From positions 1 to 52,627 of the forward strand of contig CALBWK010000032.1 of the NCBI GenBank assembly GCA_937969415.1: 52,627 bases of DNA, read 5' to 3'. The first letter of the stretch is position 1, and each line of letters begins with the position of its first letter. The notes under the pieces are model-generated. The model worked only from the letters and a program-made list of their open reading frames with translations, did no database searches and was not told the origin of the DNA. The DNA comes from an uncultured Saprospiraceae bacterium. Lineage in GTDB: Bacteria; Bacteroidota; Bacteroidia; Chitinophagales; Saprospiraceae. Below, piece by piece: positions 8,467 through 18,240 of the stretch. Made by a program: the position numbers and the translations under genes.

Positions 8467-9702
8467 ATGGACATTTTTGATCGTATAAAGGGGGATAGAG
8501 GTCCACTAGGTCGATACTCAGAAGTGGCAGAAGGGTACTTCATATTTCCTAAACTTGAGGGCGAACTGAGCAATAGAATGCAGTTCCAAGGCAAAGAGAC
8601 CATTATGTGGTCGGTCAATAACTATCTCGGTCTCGCTAATCACCCAGATGTCCGTAAAGCGGATGGTGAAGCGGCAATGAAATGGGGTCTAGCCTACCCA
8701 ATGGGGTCAAGAATGATGTCTGGCAACACCTCTCTCCACGATACTCTGGAGAAAGAGCTGGCGGAATTTGAATCCAAGGAGGCTGCCGTTCTAGTCAACT
8801 TTGGCTATCAAGGTATTATGTCAGCTATAGACTGTCTTCTCTCGAGAAGAGATGTGGTAGTTTATGACGCAGGTTGTCACGCCTGTATCGTAGATGGAGT
8901 TAGAATGCATTCTGGTAAGCGATTTGCCTTCCAGCATAATGATATTGCTAGCCTCGAGAGTATGCTAGAGAAGGCAACTAAAATAGCTGAGGAAAACAAA
9001 GGTGGAATTATGGTTATCTCTGAAGGTGTCTTCGGTATGCGTGGAGATCAAGGAAAACTCAGAGAGATCGTTGCGCTTAAGGACAAGTATTCTTTCAGAC
9101 TTATGGTGGATGATGCCCATGGCTTTGGCACACTCGGAAAGACTGGAGCTGGAGCTGGAGAAGAACAAGGTGTACAAGATGAGATAGATGTCTACTTTGC
9201 CACTTTTGCAAAGTCGATGGGTAGTGTCGGTGCCTTCCTCGCAGGTGATAAGGATATGGTACAATATCTTAAATACAATATGCGATCGCAAATCTTTGCA
9301 AAGTCATTGATGATGCCTGTCGTAGAGAGCGCTCTCCTTAGATTACGCATACTTAAGACAATGCCAGAGTTGAAAAATAAACTTTGGTCCAATGTCAATA
9401 AACTACAGTCAGGACTCAAGGCTGCAGGATTTGATATCGGCAACACCAATAGTTGTGTGACCCCAGTCTATATGAAAGGCTCCGTAGAAGAAGCTATGCG
9501 TCTAGTCTATGACCTTAGAGAGAATCACAGAATCTTCTGTAGCATAGTTGTCTACCCTGTTGTACCAAAAGGTGTCATCCTCTTGAGATTGATTCCGACA
9601 ACTGTACATACAGATCAGGATATAGCAGAAACAATCGAAGCATTCAAAGCTATATTGACGAAATTGGAAAATGATGCTTACAAATCTGAGACGGTCGCAT
9701 AG
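8467..9702 (+). CDS. Alpha-oxoamine synthase, serine palmitoyltransferase-like PLP enzyme
   Basis: 411 residues of a fold-type I PLP enzyme from the group that includes serine palmitoyltransferase, KBL, BioF and cysteate acyltransferase. Seen: N-N-Y-L-G-L (51-56), G-S-R-M-M-S-G (80-86) and H138 in D-A-G-C-H-A-C, the ring-stacking position. Also seen are D215-D-A-H218 with G-F-G and the Schiff-base lysine K249 in F-A-K-S-M-G. It should condense a small amino acid with an acyl-CoA or acyl-ACP thioester. In Bacteroidota such enzymes commonly start sphingolipid or sulfonolipid synthesis. Which amino acid is used cannot be told here. A VOC-family gene follows after 21 bases and an SDR precedes, so a three-gene lipid unit is plausible. 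Confidence 0.85.
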   Translation: MDIFDRIKGDRGPLGRYSEVAEGYFIFPKLEGELSNRMQFQGKETIMWSVNNYLGLANHPDVRKADGEAAMKWGLAYPMGSRMMSGNTSLHDTLEKELAEFESKEAAVLVNFGYQGIMSAIDCLLSRRDVVVYDAGCHACIVDGVRMHSGKRFAFQHNDIASLESMLEKATKIAEENKGGIMVISEGVFGMRGDQGKLREIVALKDKYSFRLMVDDAHGFGTLGKTGAGAGEEQGVQDEIDVYFATFAKSMGSVGAFLAGDKDMVQYLKYNMRSQIFAKSLMMPVVESALLRLRILKTMPELKNKLWSNVNKLQSGLKAAGFDIGNTNSCVTPVYMKGSVEEAMRLVYDLRENHRIFCSIVVYPVVPKGVILLRLIPTTVHTDQDIAETIEAFKAILTKLENDAYKSETVA

Positions 9703-9723
9703 CAACAACCCCAAAAAACCAAA

Positions 9724-10791
9724 TTGAAACGAGCAGAACTCACAGAACCGATTATCTCAGGGATCCAACAAATCGGTATCGGTAACACCTCCGTCTATGA
9801 CACGTGGGCTTGGTACCGCAAGCAATTAGGGATGGACTTACCTGTCTTTGACGAAGCTGCTGAAGCAGAGTTAATGCTGCCCTATACGGGTGGGCAACCG
9901 CGCAGTCGACACGCTATTCTTGCTCTAAATATGATGGGTGGTGGCGGTGCAGAGATATGGCAATATACCTCTAGAAAAGGACAGCCCGCAGCACAACCTA
10001 TCCAAGCTGGAGATCTCGGCATCTATATCGCCAAGTTCAAATCGCCTGACATTCAAAAGTCTCATGACTTTCTAAGTCAAGAAAACGAAACCTCTCCTAT
10101 TACGCAATCGCCAGATGGTAGACAGCATTTCTATACCAAAGACCCTGATGGCAACCTCATCGAACTAGTCCAATCTGATAGTTGGTTCAAGAAAAAGCTA
10201 TCACATAGCGGAGGTGTATCAGGTGTCACAATTGGTGTTACGGAGATGGAAAAATCTATAGAATTTTATAGAGAAATATTAGGCTATGATCGGATCGTCT
10301 ACGACGAAACTAGATCCTTCGAAGACTTTCAATTTCTTGACACAGATAATAAATTCAGACGTGTCTTATTAACGCATTCTAAGCCGAGAGTCGGGCCATT
10401 CTCTAAGCTCTTCGGCACAACAGAAATAGAACTTCTACAAGTCTACGATAGGACGCCTAATAAAATATTTGCAGATAGAATGTGGGGAGATCTTGGTTAC
10501 ATTCATCTTTGCTTTGATATTATCGGGATGGCTGCACTCCGTGGCAAATGCCTAGCCTATAAGTGTCCCTTTACTGTAGACAGTGGTGACTTTGATATGG
10601 GCGAAGCTGCTGGGCAATTTGCTTACATCGAAGATCCTGATGGCACACTTATAGAATTTGTAGAAACCCACAAAGTGCCGATTATGAAAAAGTTTGGCTG
10701 GTACTTAGACCTCAGAAAAAGACCAGCAGAAAAATCTTTACCCAATTTTATGTTAACAGCTATGGGTTGGGGTCGAGTTAAAGATAAGTAA
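9724..10791 (+). CDS. Two-domain VOC (glyoxalase/dioxygenase fold) family protein
   Basis: 355 residues from a TTG start. No ATG lies between the previous gene's stop and residue 36, and the first VOC strand (I-S-G-I-Q-Q-I-G-I-G-N) begins near residue 11, so TTG at 9724 is the only sensible start. Two VOC modules cover about 12-152 and 200-320. Each ends in D-P-D-G-(N/T)-L-I-E, where the glutamate is a usual metal ligand. H49 and E57 lie in the first module. Members include glyoxalase I, extradiol dioxygenases and HPPD-like enzymes, and I cannot pick among them. It sits 21 bases behind the alpha-oxoamine synthase and is probably cotranscribed, although what a VOC enzyme would do in lipid synthesis is unknown. 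Confidence 0.8.
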   Translation: MKRAELTEPIISGIQQIGIGNTSVYDTWAWYRKQLGMDLPVFDEAAEAELMLPYTGGQPRSRHAILALNMMGGGGAEIWQYTSRKGQPAAQPIQAGDLGIYIAKFKSPDIQKSHDFLSQENETSPITQSPDGRQHFYTKDPDGNLIELVQSDSWFKKKLSHSGGVSGVTIGVTEMEKSIEFYREILGYDRIVYDETRSFEDFQFLDTDNKFRRVLLTHSKPRVGPFSKLFGTTEIELLQVYDRTPNKIFADRMWGDLGYIHLCFDIIGMAALRGKCLAYKCPFTVDSGDFDMGEAAGQFAYIEDPDGTLIEFVETHKVPIMKKFGWYLDLRKRPAEKSLPNFMLTAMGWGRVKDK

Positions 10792-10892
10792 TTGACATCC
10801 TGATTATTTTGTCCCTCAAAATTTCTAGCAGTTATCAATAACCGCAGAACAAATTCCTTCTAATAAAATAACAACAGAATACTAAGTGGTCA

Positions 10893-12470
10893 TCACTTAT
10901 CCGCCCACCAAATCTTCACGTTGGTTTCATCTCCACCCATAGCAGAAACCTGTTCAAGGTAATTTTCAGAGTTGAGTGCAGCTTCTGAAGGAGGATAGGT
11001 AAATCTATGAAACTCATTTTCCTCCTTGGTGCGAGGTAACATATTTGTCCTTCTCAACAGACTGAAAGCCTCCCAAGGTTGTCGGAAAGAATCTATCCAT
11101 CTCTGTGCATAGATCTTTCTAAGGTTGTCTTCTTGTGTAGCACCGATATCGATAGCGTACTTAGGATACTGCACTACTGCAAACAGCTCGGCTATACCTA
11201 ATATAGGCGACTTATTAATCCATATCTCAGAGTTGACCATAAGATCTTGCCAAAACTCGAGTGACTCTAGTAAGCCTAGAGCATATTCTTGACTAGCAAG
11301 AGAAACGTCTGGCGTAACCCCAATACCTCGTAAAAAAATCTCAGCACGTAAGTACTTTATCTCAGCAGAGCTCATCAATATTTCGGGGATGTCTTTTTCA
11401 TCTCTTACTAGATAAAAATTGACAGGGCTATATATATTATCTACTCCTTTATTAGAATAAGCCGCATCTCTAAAGTCTTTATTATAAGGCTGTCCACCCG
11501 ATTGGGGTGTATTGCCATCTGAGATTTGCGGGAAAGGTACCCATTCATCATTTACGTTATGCTCAAAAAATATGGTAGCTCTGGGATCGAGGATCTCATT
11601 CCCTTCTGTCATATAATTCCACATAGTGGTTCCCATTCGTACTTTATTGTGCTCACGGAAGGACCAGTTTACACCTTGGTTAGACCAAGTCTGTTCCCGC
11701 GGACTCATAACAGCGTCGAGACCTTTTACAAGCGTATTAGCGCCACTTAATATGAGATTCCCTACCCTTCCTTCAACATACTCCGGATCTTTATCATACA
11801 TACGGACAAGATGTCTAAGTTGCAGCGAGTTAGAAAATCTCGACCACTGATCCAGATTGTCACCAAAGAGGGTTTCTGAGGGGCCATAACGTAAGTAGTC
11901 ATTGCCAAGGCTTGTCTGTCCACCTCCGCTCAGTACAGCAGAAGCTGACTCTAGGTCTGCTATTAATTTTTTATATATGTCTTCTTGTTTATCGTAGCGA
12001 GGTCGCACTATGGCTTCCTCCGAAAAACTTCTTCCTGCTTCCGAGTAAGGGATATCTCCAAACAAGTCAGTCACCTGAAAAGTCTTGTAAGCCATCAATA
12101 TGTCTAGCTGGGCTTTGAGGACTGCAACGATCTCAGGATCTTCTTGTTGGGTTTCAAATCGGTCGTATAATTCGTTAGCGTTTTTTAAGGCCTCATAATA
12201 ATTGCTCCAGACATCCTCGCTACCGCCTGTGATATTACCAAACGTCTGAGCTGTGACGACCGCCTGCTCTGTCACATCATACAGTACCTCATTATGTAAA
12301 AACAACTGCCTATTCCAGCCCAGTCTCAGAGAAGATACTATTTCATTAAATACAGCACCAAAGGACACAGTGGTCGGCGCAAGTGGATTCTGATTTATTT
12401 CCTCAAAACCATCTTCACAACTTGTGCACAGAAAAATTGCTAGGCTGCTGACAAGTAAAATCTTCTTCAT
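10893..12470 (-). CDS. SusD/RagB-family glycan-binding outer-membrane lipoprotein
   Basis: 525 residues. A lipoprotein signal peptide ends in L-C-T-S-C with Cys18 as the lipidated residue. The rest is helical and TPR-like as in SusD-like proteins, including an N-terminal F-E-E-I-N-Q-N-P segment and a C-terminal R-W-I-D-S-F-R-Q-P-W-E-A-F region typical of this family. It caps the SusC transporter on the cell surface and binds the imported ligand. It starts 3 bases after susC ends, so the two are cotranscribed and translationally close. The linked PNGase F-like gene suggests N-glycans or glycopeptides as ligand. Peptide import is the alternative, since some SusD-like_2 members serve protein substrates. 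Confidence 0.92.
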   Translation of the reverse strand: MKKILLVSSLAIFLCTSCEDGFEEINQNPLAPTTVSFGAVFNEIVSSLRLGWNRQLFLHNEVLYDVTEQAVVTAQTFGNITGGSEDVWSNYYEALKNANELYDRFETQQEDPEIVAVLKAQLDILMAYKTFQVTDLFGDIPYSEAGRSFSEEAIVRPRYDKQEDIYKKLIADLESASAVLSGGGQTSLGNDYLRYGPSETLFGDNLDQWSRFSNSLQLRHLVRMYDKDPEYVEGRVGNLILSGANTLVKGLDAVMSPREQTWSNQGVNWSFREHNKVRMGTTMWNYMTEGNEILDPRATIFFEHNVNDEWVPFPQISDGNTPQSGGQPYNKDFRDAAYSNKGVDNIYSPVNFYLVRDEKDIPEILMSSAEIKYLRAEIFLRGIGVTPDVSLASQEYALGLLESLEFWQDLMVNSEIWINKSPILGIAELFAVVQYPKYAIDIGATQEDNLRKIYAQRWIDSFRQPWEAFSLLRRTNMLPRTKEENEFHRFTYPPSEAALNSENYLEQVSAMGGDETNVKIWWADK

Positions 12471-12473
12471 TGA

Positions 12474-15400
12474 TTAAAATTTAGAACTGAGTCTGATACT
12501 TACTGATCTCATACTAGGTAGCGAAGCCCACTCGAGACCTTGTGCATTACCTGCACTGTTAGCACCTTCCGGATTTATATTGTCCGGAATAGAACTATAA
12601 AAGTAAAACAGGTCTCTACCCACTAACGCTACATTCAGATTTCTCAAAAACTTCATTCTCTGTAGATTTTTTTTCGAAAAAGAATAAGCCAATGATAACT
12701 CCCGCAGCTTTACCCAAGTATTATCAAGTATACCTGGAGTGGTCAAGACTCTTCCCCAGCCGCCCGCATTGGGTAGATACTTATAATAATAATGGACCAC
12801 CTGTTGATTTTCACTTCCATCTGCCAATACGCCAGGGAGTATCACGCCGATATTGCGCTCATTGCCATCCGGGTCTACATAAGGAAGACCGCCTCCATTT
12901 CTTTCCAACAATGTAGCAGGACTCTGTCCTGTCTGTAAGCCTATCACATGGGAGCCAGCATAAATCTGACCGCCAATCCTAGTATCTACAAGACTATTTA
13001 TCCTTAGGTTTCCAAGTTTAAGTTCTGTCGTCCATCCGCCTGTAACTTTGGGTGAGGCATTGCCTATGGGTACAATCTCATCGGTAATAGCATAATGTGT
13101 TCCCTCATCATTTAAGATCGGTTGTCCATTTTCGTGTCGAATATGATCAAAGCCATATATCGTACCATACTCTTCCCCTTCTCGTACTCTAATCTTAGGT
13201 CCGAAGTCTCCCCAAATCTCACCGATCTCTAGAAACTCAGCACCATCACCCAAGCTCTTCACAAAATTTCTATTGCGGGAGAGATTCAACCCCGTACTAA
13301 AATATCCATTTTGCCATTGTGCCACATAAGCCTTAATGCCTAATTCAAAACCATAATTCTCGAGGGCACCATTGTTAATGGTAATCTCTGTTGCACCTGA
13401 AGAAGTGGGCACTGGTGATTCTAGTATCTGATCAAAGGACTCTATATAGTAATAGGTAAAGTCTACATTTATCTTATCCTCTAACAGGCCAAGCGTCATC
13501 CCAGCTTCATAAGAATTAGCTCTCTGTGGTTCTAGACCAGAAGGTGGCTTAATACCAGGTAGAGATGCCGTCTGCTGCCCTCCAAAGGAGCCCGTATTAA
13601 ATACAAAGTCTAACAAAAAAGGATCAGTATCTGATGCCGTCTGTGCATAGGCCGCTCTTAATTTTATAAAACTAAGCCACGAAAAAGGAATGTCTGCCAC
13701 CTCGGACAGGATAAAACTTGCAGATGCTGATGGATAGAAATATGAGTTATTATCTAATGGTAAAGATGAAGACCAGTCGTTTCTACCTCCCAACTCAAGA
13801 AAGAGAAAATCATCATAATCTAAGTTCAAGAAACTAAAGACAGAATTAATCTTCTTATTGTACCTAATCTCACTGAATTGAGACAGAAGACTGATATCTT
13901 CACTTCGAGCATTATTAAATGCAAACAGCCAAGGGTTTTGCCAGTTTTCATTGACTCCTCTGATACCGTATTGATCTCTAGACCATCGCGTACCTCCGAG
14001 AGACAATTGCACATCCAGCTTGGTATCTGCTAGATTGTCCTTAAACGCTGTCAATAGAAAATCAGTATTCCTTACAATGTTTCTATCCAGTTCATTGCTA
14101 AATCTACCATTGTTTATCCCCAGCGCATCTGTGGGATTAAATCTCTCCTCAAACTCATTAAGATTAAAATCCATACCTAAGGTGGCACTAGCAATCAGCC
14201 AATCAGTGACTGTATATTCAAGTCCTAAGGAACCGATTAACTTGTTTCTTGTCAGGAAGGTATTTTGATTTTCATTATTCCACCACAGATGTCTAGGTGT
14301 GAACGTAAAGGGATAATTGCCTCCGTAATTATTTCTTGTTCCATCAGAATTAAAATTTAATTCTTGCTCAAGCCCTTTATAAGAACGAGGCCAGCTATAT
14401 AAGATTCCTTTTCCAAATGAGTTGTCGTTATCATCGCCGAGAGAAGGACTATTTTTTCTATTAAAGTTTACGTAGGATATAGAAATATTTGATTTGAGCT
14501 TACTGCTTATATTAAGTTCAGACCCTACATTGACTGTATACTGATCAAAATTAGAATTCGGAATAACAGCCTCATGATCTTGATACGACAAGGAGACCCT
14601 TACACTACCAAAGTCTCCTCCATTGGAGAAGTTTACATTATGTGTAGTCGTGTTGCCTGTTTCGAAAAACTGCTTAAGATTATCAGGCTGAGGTGTGAAG
14701 GAGCGCAGTTCACCATCCCACCATCTGACTTGTTGTCCAAGTAATTCCGGACCCCAAGACACCCCTGTGGAGTAAAAACCAAACTGCTCGGTCGTCGGCC
14801 TACCAAAAGGACCATTGCTTACATGCACTTGAGCAGGATAAGCAAACTCTCCATCAGCATTTACTGCGAAGCTAGGCTCTAATAAATTTACGGGACCGCC
14901 TGCACCATAGGTGTTTTGGACTTTTCTAAATCGATAGGGTGTAATAAATTTTGTTGTCAAAGAATACTCTATGCCCAGCCCCTGACGCTGGTCTCCTTTC
15001 TTAGTAGTGATGAGTATGACACCATTAGACCCTCTAGTTCCATACTTAGCTGCAGCTGTAGGGCCTTTAAGAATATTGACATCTGCTATGTCTTCGGGAT
15101 TGATGTTATTTATGGCTGAGCCCCAGTCGGTACCCCTTCCTATGGCAGTCAGACCGGGAGGATTTTCTATAGGCACGCCGTCTACTATAATAAGGGGTTG
15201 ATTATTTCCCTTGATATTATTATTGCCACGTATCGTTATGCGGGAGGTGCCTCCTTCCACTCCGTTACCATTGGAAATATTTACTCCGGCAGACTTTCCC
15301 GAAAGTGCATTTATGACATTGGGAGCGCCAGAAAGAGCGATTTCATCTCCACCAAAATTTTCAGTAGAGTATCCTAACTCTCGTTTTTGCCTCTTGATAC

Positions 15401-15728
15401 CTGGACCGGTAATAACGATCTCGTCGAGTCTAAGGCCATCAGATACTAAAGCAACTGCGAGAAAGGTGTCATCGCTGACAGTACGTTGTTCTGGAGAATA
15501 ACCGAGATAAGAATACTCTAGTACATCTCCTTTACTTACAGTTATCGTATATGACCCATCCAAGTCGGTGATGACACCATCTTGAGTATTGAGGTTTATG
15601 ACATTGGCTCCTATGAGAGCTTCTCCTGTAGTCTTGTCTGTTAACAGGCCAGACAAGTTAATCTGACACAACATAAACCCTGGCAGCAAAATACTTACCA
15701 GCGTTAGAGTAATTTTCATCTTGTTCAT
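12474..15728 (-). CDS. SusC/RagA-family TonB-dependent outer-membrane transporter
   Basis: 1084 residues. A signal peptide covers about 1-21. A carboxypeptidase-like regulatory domain follows at about 23-95 (G-L-L-T-D-K-T-T-G-E-A-L-I-G-A-N-V). Next is the plug with S-G-A-P-N-V-I-N-A-L-S-G-K-S-A-G-V and R-G-N-N-N-I-K-G-N-N-Q-P-L-I-I-V-D-G-V-P (about 130-185). The rest is a long beta-barrel ending in S-I-R-L-S-S-K-F, whose terminal Phe suits BAM insertion. It moves oligomers across the outer membrane using TonB. The start codon lies one base beyond the PNGase F-like gene's stop, and susD follows after 3 bases, giving a compact three-gene unit. A second ATG three codons in is an alternative start. 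Confidence 0.95.
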   Translation of the reverse strand: MNKMKITLTLVSILLPGFMLCQINLSGLLTDKTTGEALIGANVINLNTQDGVITDLDGSYTITVSKGDVLEYSYLGYSPEQRTVSDDTFLAVALVSDGLRLDEIVITGPGIKRQKRELGYSTENFGGDEIALSGAPNVINALSGKSAGVNISNGNGVEGGTSRITIRGNNNIKGNNQPLIIVDGVPIENPPGLTAIGRGTDWGSAINNINPEDIADVNILKGPTAAAKYGTRGSNGVILITTKKGDQRQGLGIEYSLTTKFITPYRFRKVQNTYGAGGPVNLLEPSFAVNADGEFAYPAQVHVSNGPFGRPTTEQFGFYSTGVSWGPELLGQQVRWWDGELRSFTPQPDNLKQFFETGNTTTHNVNFSNGGDFGSVRVSLSYQDHEAVIPNSNFDQYTVNVGSELNISSKLKSNISISYVNFNRKNSPSLGDDNDNSFGKGILYSWPRSYKGLEQELNFNSDGTRNNYGGNYPFTFTPRHLWWNNENQNTFLTRNKLIGSLGLEYTVTDWLIASATLGMDFNLNEFEERFNPTDALGINNGRFSNELDRNIVRNTDFLLTAFKDNLADTKLDVQLSLGGTRWSRDQYGIRGVNENWQNPWLFAFNNARSEDISLLSQFSEIRYNKKINSVFSFLNLDYDDFLFLELGGRNDWSSSLPLDNNSYFYPSASASFILSEVADIPFSWLSFIKLRAAYAQTASDTDPFLLDFVFNTGSFGGQQTASLPGIKPPSGLEPQRANSYEAGMTLGLLEDKINVDFTYYYIESFDQILESPVPTSSGATEITINNGALENYGFELGIKAYVAQWQNGYFSTGLNLSRNRNFVKSLGDGAEFLEIGEIWGDFGPKIRVREGEEYGTIYGFDHIRHENGQPILNDEGTHYAITDEIVPIGNASPKVTGGWTTELKLGNLRINSLVDTRIGGQIYAGSHVIGLQTGQSPATLLERNGGGLPYVDPDGNERNIGVILPGVLADGSENQQVVHYYYKYLPNAGGWGRVLTTPGILDNTWVKLRELSLAYSFSKKNLQRMKFLRNLNVALVGRDLFYFYSSIPDNINPEGANSAGNAQGLEWASLPSMRSVSIRLSSKF

Positions 15729-15729
15729 C

Positions 15730-18240
15730 TTAGTCTATGACTACTATTCTTTTACTTGCAAAGTTGCCATGTACATCTATTACTTTTAATATCAGCGTTC
15801 CTTGATTGAGATTATTAATTATAGTCTTAGATTCAGCAATTTGATGTTTTTGAATCATACGACCTTCGATAGTAGTAATTTCTATCTGACCACCCAAAAG
15901 CTTGTCACTCACTTCTATCTGTATGTGCCCATCACTAGGATTAGGATATACCGCGATGTCTTCTAATAAATTGAGATCAAGGGTAGCGCTACCAAAGTCA
16001 ATGAGAGTGGCCGTAATGTTATCACCTGGAGTTTCATCATCACTAACGAGGACTTCACCATATACATCAAATTGTCCTCCTCCCGCTATTAAATCAACCA
16101 ACTCTACAAAACTGTGTGTATGGCTCTCACCAGGCAGTAAATCCACATCTGCCATCTCTGTCACCGTAAGAGCACCATCTATATAATAAGCTACGGTCGG
16201 GTTAGATAGCGTCTCAGAACCATTATTAGTGAAGCTTAGGTTGATAGCATTCACAATTCCAGAAGAGTGATCAACCACAATCTCATCTGCGATTAGATTT
16301 GTATAGGTCACATAACGTGTAGAGCTGTTTTCTACAAAGTAACCATGTAGTCTATAATGAGGTTCTGTATGGCCGCTATTGTTATAACCCGTATTAAGCA
16401 AATTCGTATAATCTTGAAAGACATAATCGAAGCTTCTGCTACTCGCAGCTGGCACCACTTGTGTCGTATTAAAGATTGCTGGAATGACTTCCTGCCCAGG
16501 ACACCAGCCTGCTCTAGAAAACAGATAGTTTCCTAATTGATTTGTACACGGATTGGCTGCACAATCATTTTTCCATAGGTGATGGTTGTCGACTAAGTCT
16601 CCATCTACCAATAACTGATGCGTAACATTAAAAAATTCTGCAGCATTAGAAGTGTTACCTTGACCGTGACCTGTGAGCTGGATGCGTACGTGATTTTGCT
16701 CCGTATTAGCGGCGGTAGATACTGTAGATTCAGCTAAGTCATGACTTATACCTGGATCTCCGTAAATAATATAATCATCGCTCCATAAAGAGGTAAGCCG
16801 ACTATGAGGAAAAGGAGCATCATCTTCTACAAACTCTAGGTCCATAGTCACTGCCCATCCACTCTGGCCAAATACAGATACAAATGAGGTAAGCTCATTA
16901 TTTCCAGTCAGTACACTAGAGAAATCTGTGACATCAATAGTCCACGGTCCACATGCAATACCATAAGGGGTAATATATCTAGCTATTTCTAAAGGACCTT
17001 GGTCAGTATTTAAAGATACATTGGCAGTTTGGTCCCAAGGATCACAACCGCCAGATGGACAATCTAATGATATATGTAAAAGAATCTGACTGTAGTTTGC
17101 AAGATCTCCTGGCAAGATAAAGGAGGTACTATGAGTTTGTCCTGCATTACCAAAGTTGTGTACCTCTCTGTCAAAAACATTGACAACATTACCTGTTTTA
17201 TTAACTATAGCTGCACCTGAAGTATTATTTAAAATATTTGCATCATTAGGGTGCGATAGTTCAACGGAAAGGTCGATTTCAGATAATTCCGAAAGGTCAA
17301 TAGGTGTAACAAAAGTATAAGTACCCAATTCACCTGCTAACAATGGAAGGCTTGCGGTTTCCGTTACAACTGGTTCACCATCAACAAACAAGGTTAAGTC
17401 ATAATTATTAAGGGTATTTCTTCCAACATTCTGAATATCAACGCTGACCTTAACAGGTCTTGTTTTCACATTGAGACGATCTATACCACTTATAGCCCTT
17501 ACACTTAGATCAAATTCTGGAAGTGAATATCCTTCTTGCCAATTGTTATCGTCGATGCCTATACCAATAGCGGAACAACTTGCATCTACAAGGTTGGTCA
17601 CTGTCGTACCTGACCCCTCGTCCATTGGAAAATAGGCAACTAGACCAGCTTCATTACCTGTAAAGTTAGTGGTCGTATTATCTGCAATTTCACTAGGTGT
17701 CCTAGTAACATTCCATATCCTTATCTCATCGATAAGTCCATCAAAATTCCTACCATTGAATCCTGCGGATCTACCTATAGTAATATCATTAGATGGGTTG
17801 GTACTAATTGTGCTACCATCATAGGGTGCAGAGCTAATAGCTTGCCCGTCAATATATAATGCCATAGTCCCATTACCTACAGTTACAGCAACATGGTGCC
17901 ATTGCCTTGCATTCATAATGGGTGTCGTCTCAACATCATTCCAAGCATTGTCAACTGCCATTACAAAAGATAGACTGCCGTCATTACCACATCTAAAAGC
18001 ATAGCCTCTATCTGGTCCTTGATTATCATTAGCGAATATCGAGCCCCTCCAAATTTCGGTAGTCCAGCTATTAGCAAAGATCCAAGCTTCTATTGTGAAC
18101 CCAGAATCCTTAACATCAAAAGTAGGTTTATGATCGACGACCAAATTCTCTGTAGCTCCGTCAAATGTTAGAGCTGTGTTCTGACCATTGAGACAAATGC
18201 AAAGAAATAGTAATACAACTGTAGAAATAGTGAGTTTCAT
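15730..18240 (-). CDS. Secreted PNGase F-like peptide:N-glycosidase with LamG and T9SS sorting domains
   Basis: 836 residues. A signal peptide covers about 1-20 and a LamG/concanavalin-like domain about 23-190. A CARDB-like sandwich lies at about 243-345 (L-S-V-R-A-I-S-G-I-D). The PNGase F-like pair of jelly-roll domains spans about 355-655. A second CARDB-like stretch follows, and the last about 70 residues are a T9SS sorting domain (V-Y-P-N-P-S). PNGase F hallmarks visible: G-C-D-P-W-D-Q-T-A-N-V (D400/D403, equivalent to the catalytic Asp region), G-P-W-T-I-D-V-T-D-F near 431-440, G-H-G-Q-G-N-T-S-N-A-A-E-F (E535), and R-A-G-W-C-P-G near 576-581. The predicted role is surface release of N-linked glycans from glycoproteins. 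It is the first gene before susC and susD. Activity on N-glycans is inferred from the family. Confidence 0.85.
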   Translation of the reverse strand: MKLTISTVVLLFLCICLNGQNTALTFDGATENLVVDHKPTFDVKDSGFTIEAWIFANSWTTEIWRGSIFANDNQGPDRGYAFRCGNDGSLSFVMAVDNAWNDVETTPIMNARQWHHVAVTVGNGTMALYIDGQAISSAPYDGSTISTNPSNDITIGRSAGFNGRNFDGLIDEIRIWNVTRTPSEIADNTTTNFTGNEAGLVAYFPMDEGSGTTVTNLVDASCSAIGIGIDDNNWQEGYSLPEFDLSVRAISGIDRLNVKTRPVKVSVDIQNVGRNTLNNYDLTLFVDGEPVVTETASLPLLAGELGTYTFVTPIDLSELSEIDLSVELSHPNDANILNNTSGAAIVNKTGNVVNVFDREVHNFGNAGQTHSTSFILPGDLANYSQILLHISLDCPSGGCDPWDQTANVSLNTDQGPLEIARYITPYGIACGPWTIDVTDFSSVLTGNNELTSFVSVFGQSGWAVTMDLEFVEDDAPFPHSRLTSLWSDDYIIYGDPGISHDLAESTVSTAANTEQNHVRIQLTGHGQGNTSNAAEFFNVTHQLLVDGDLVDNHHLWKNDCAANPCTNQLGNYLFSRAGWCPGQEVIPAIFNTTQVVPAASSRSFDYVFQDYTNLLNTGYNNSGHTEPHYRLHGYFVENSSTRYVTYTNLIADEIVVDHSSGIVNAINLSFTNNGSETLSNPTVAYYIDGALTVTEMADVDLLPGESHTHSFVELVDLIAGGGQFDVYGEVLVSDDETPGDNITATLIDFGSATLDLNLLEDIAVYPNPSDGHIQIEVSDKLLGGQIEITTIEGRMIQKHQIAESKTIINNLNQGTLILKVIDVHGNFASKRIVVID

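Noticed and set aside
10792-10892. Imperfect hairpin GCAGTTAT/ATAACCGC between convergent VOC and susD genes as a terminator
   Set aside because: Stem has a mismatch, almost no loop and no T-run on either strand.
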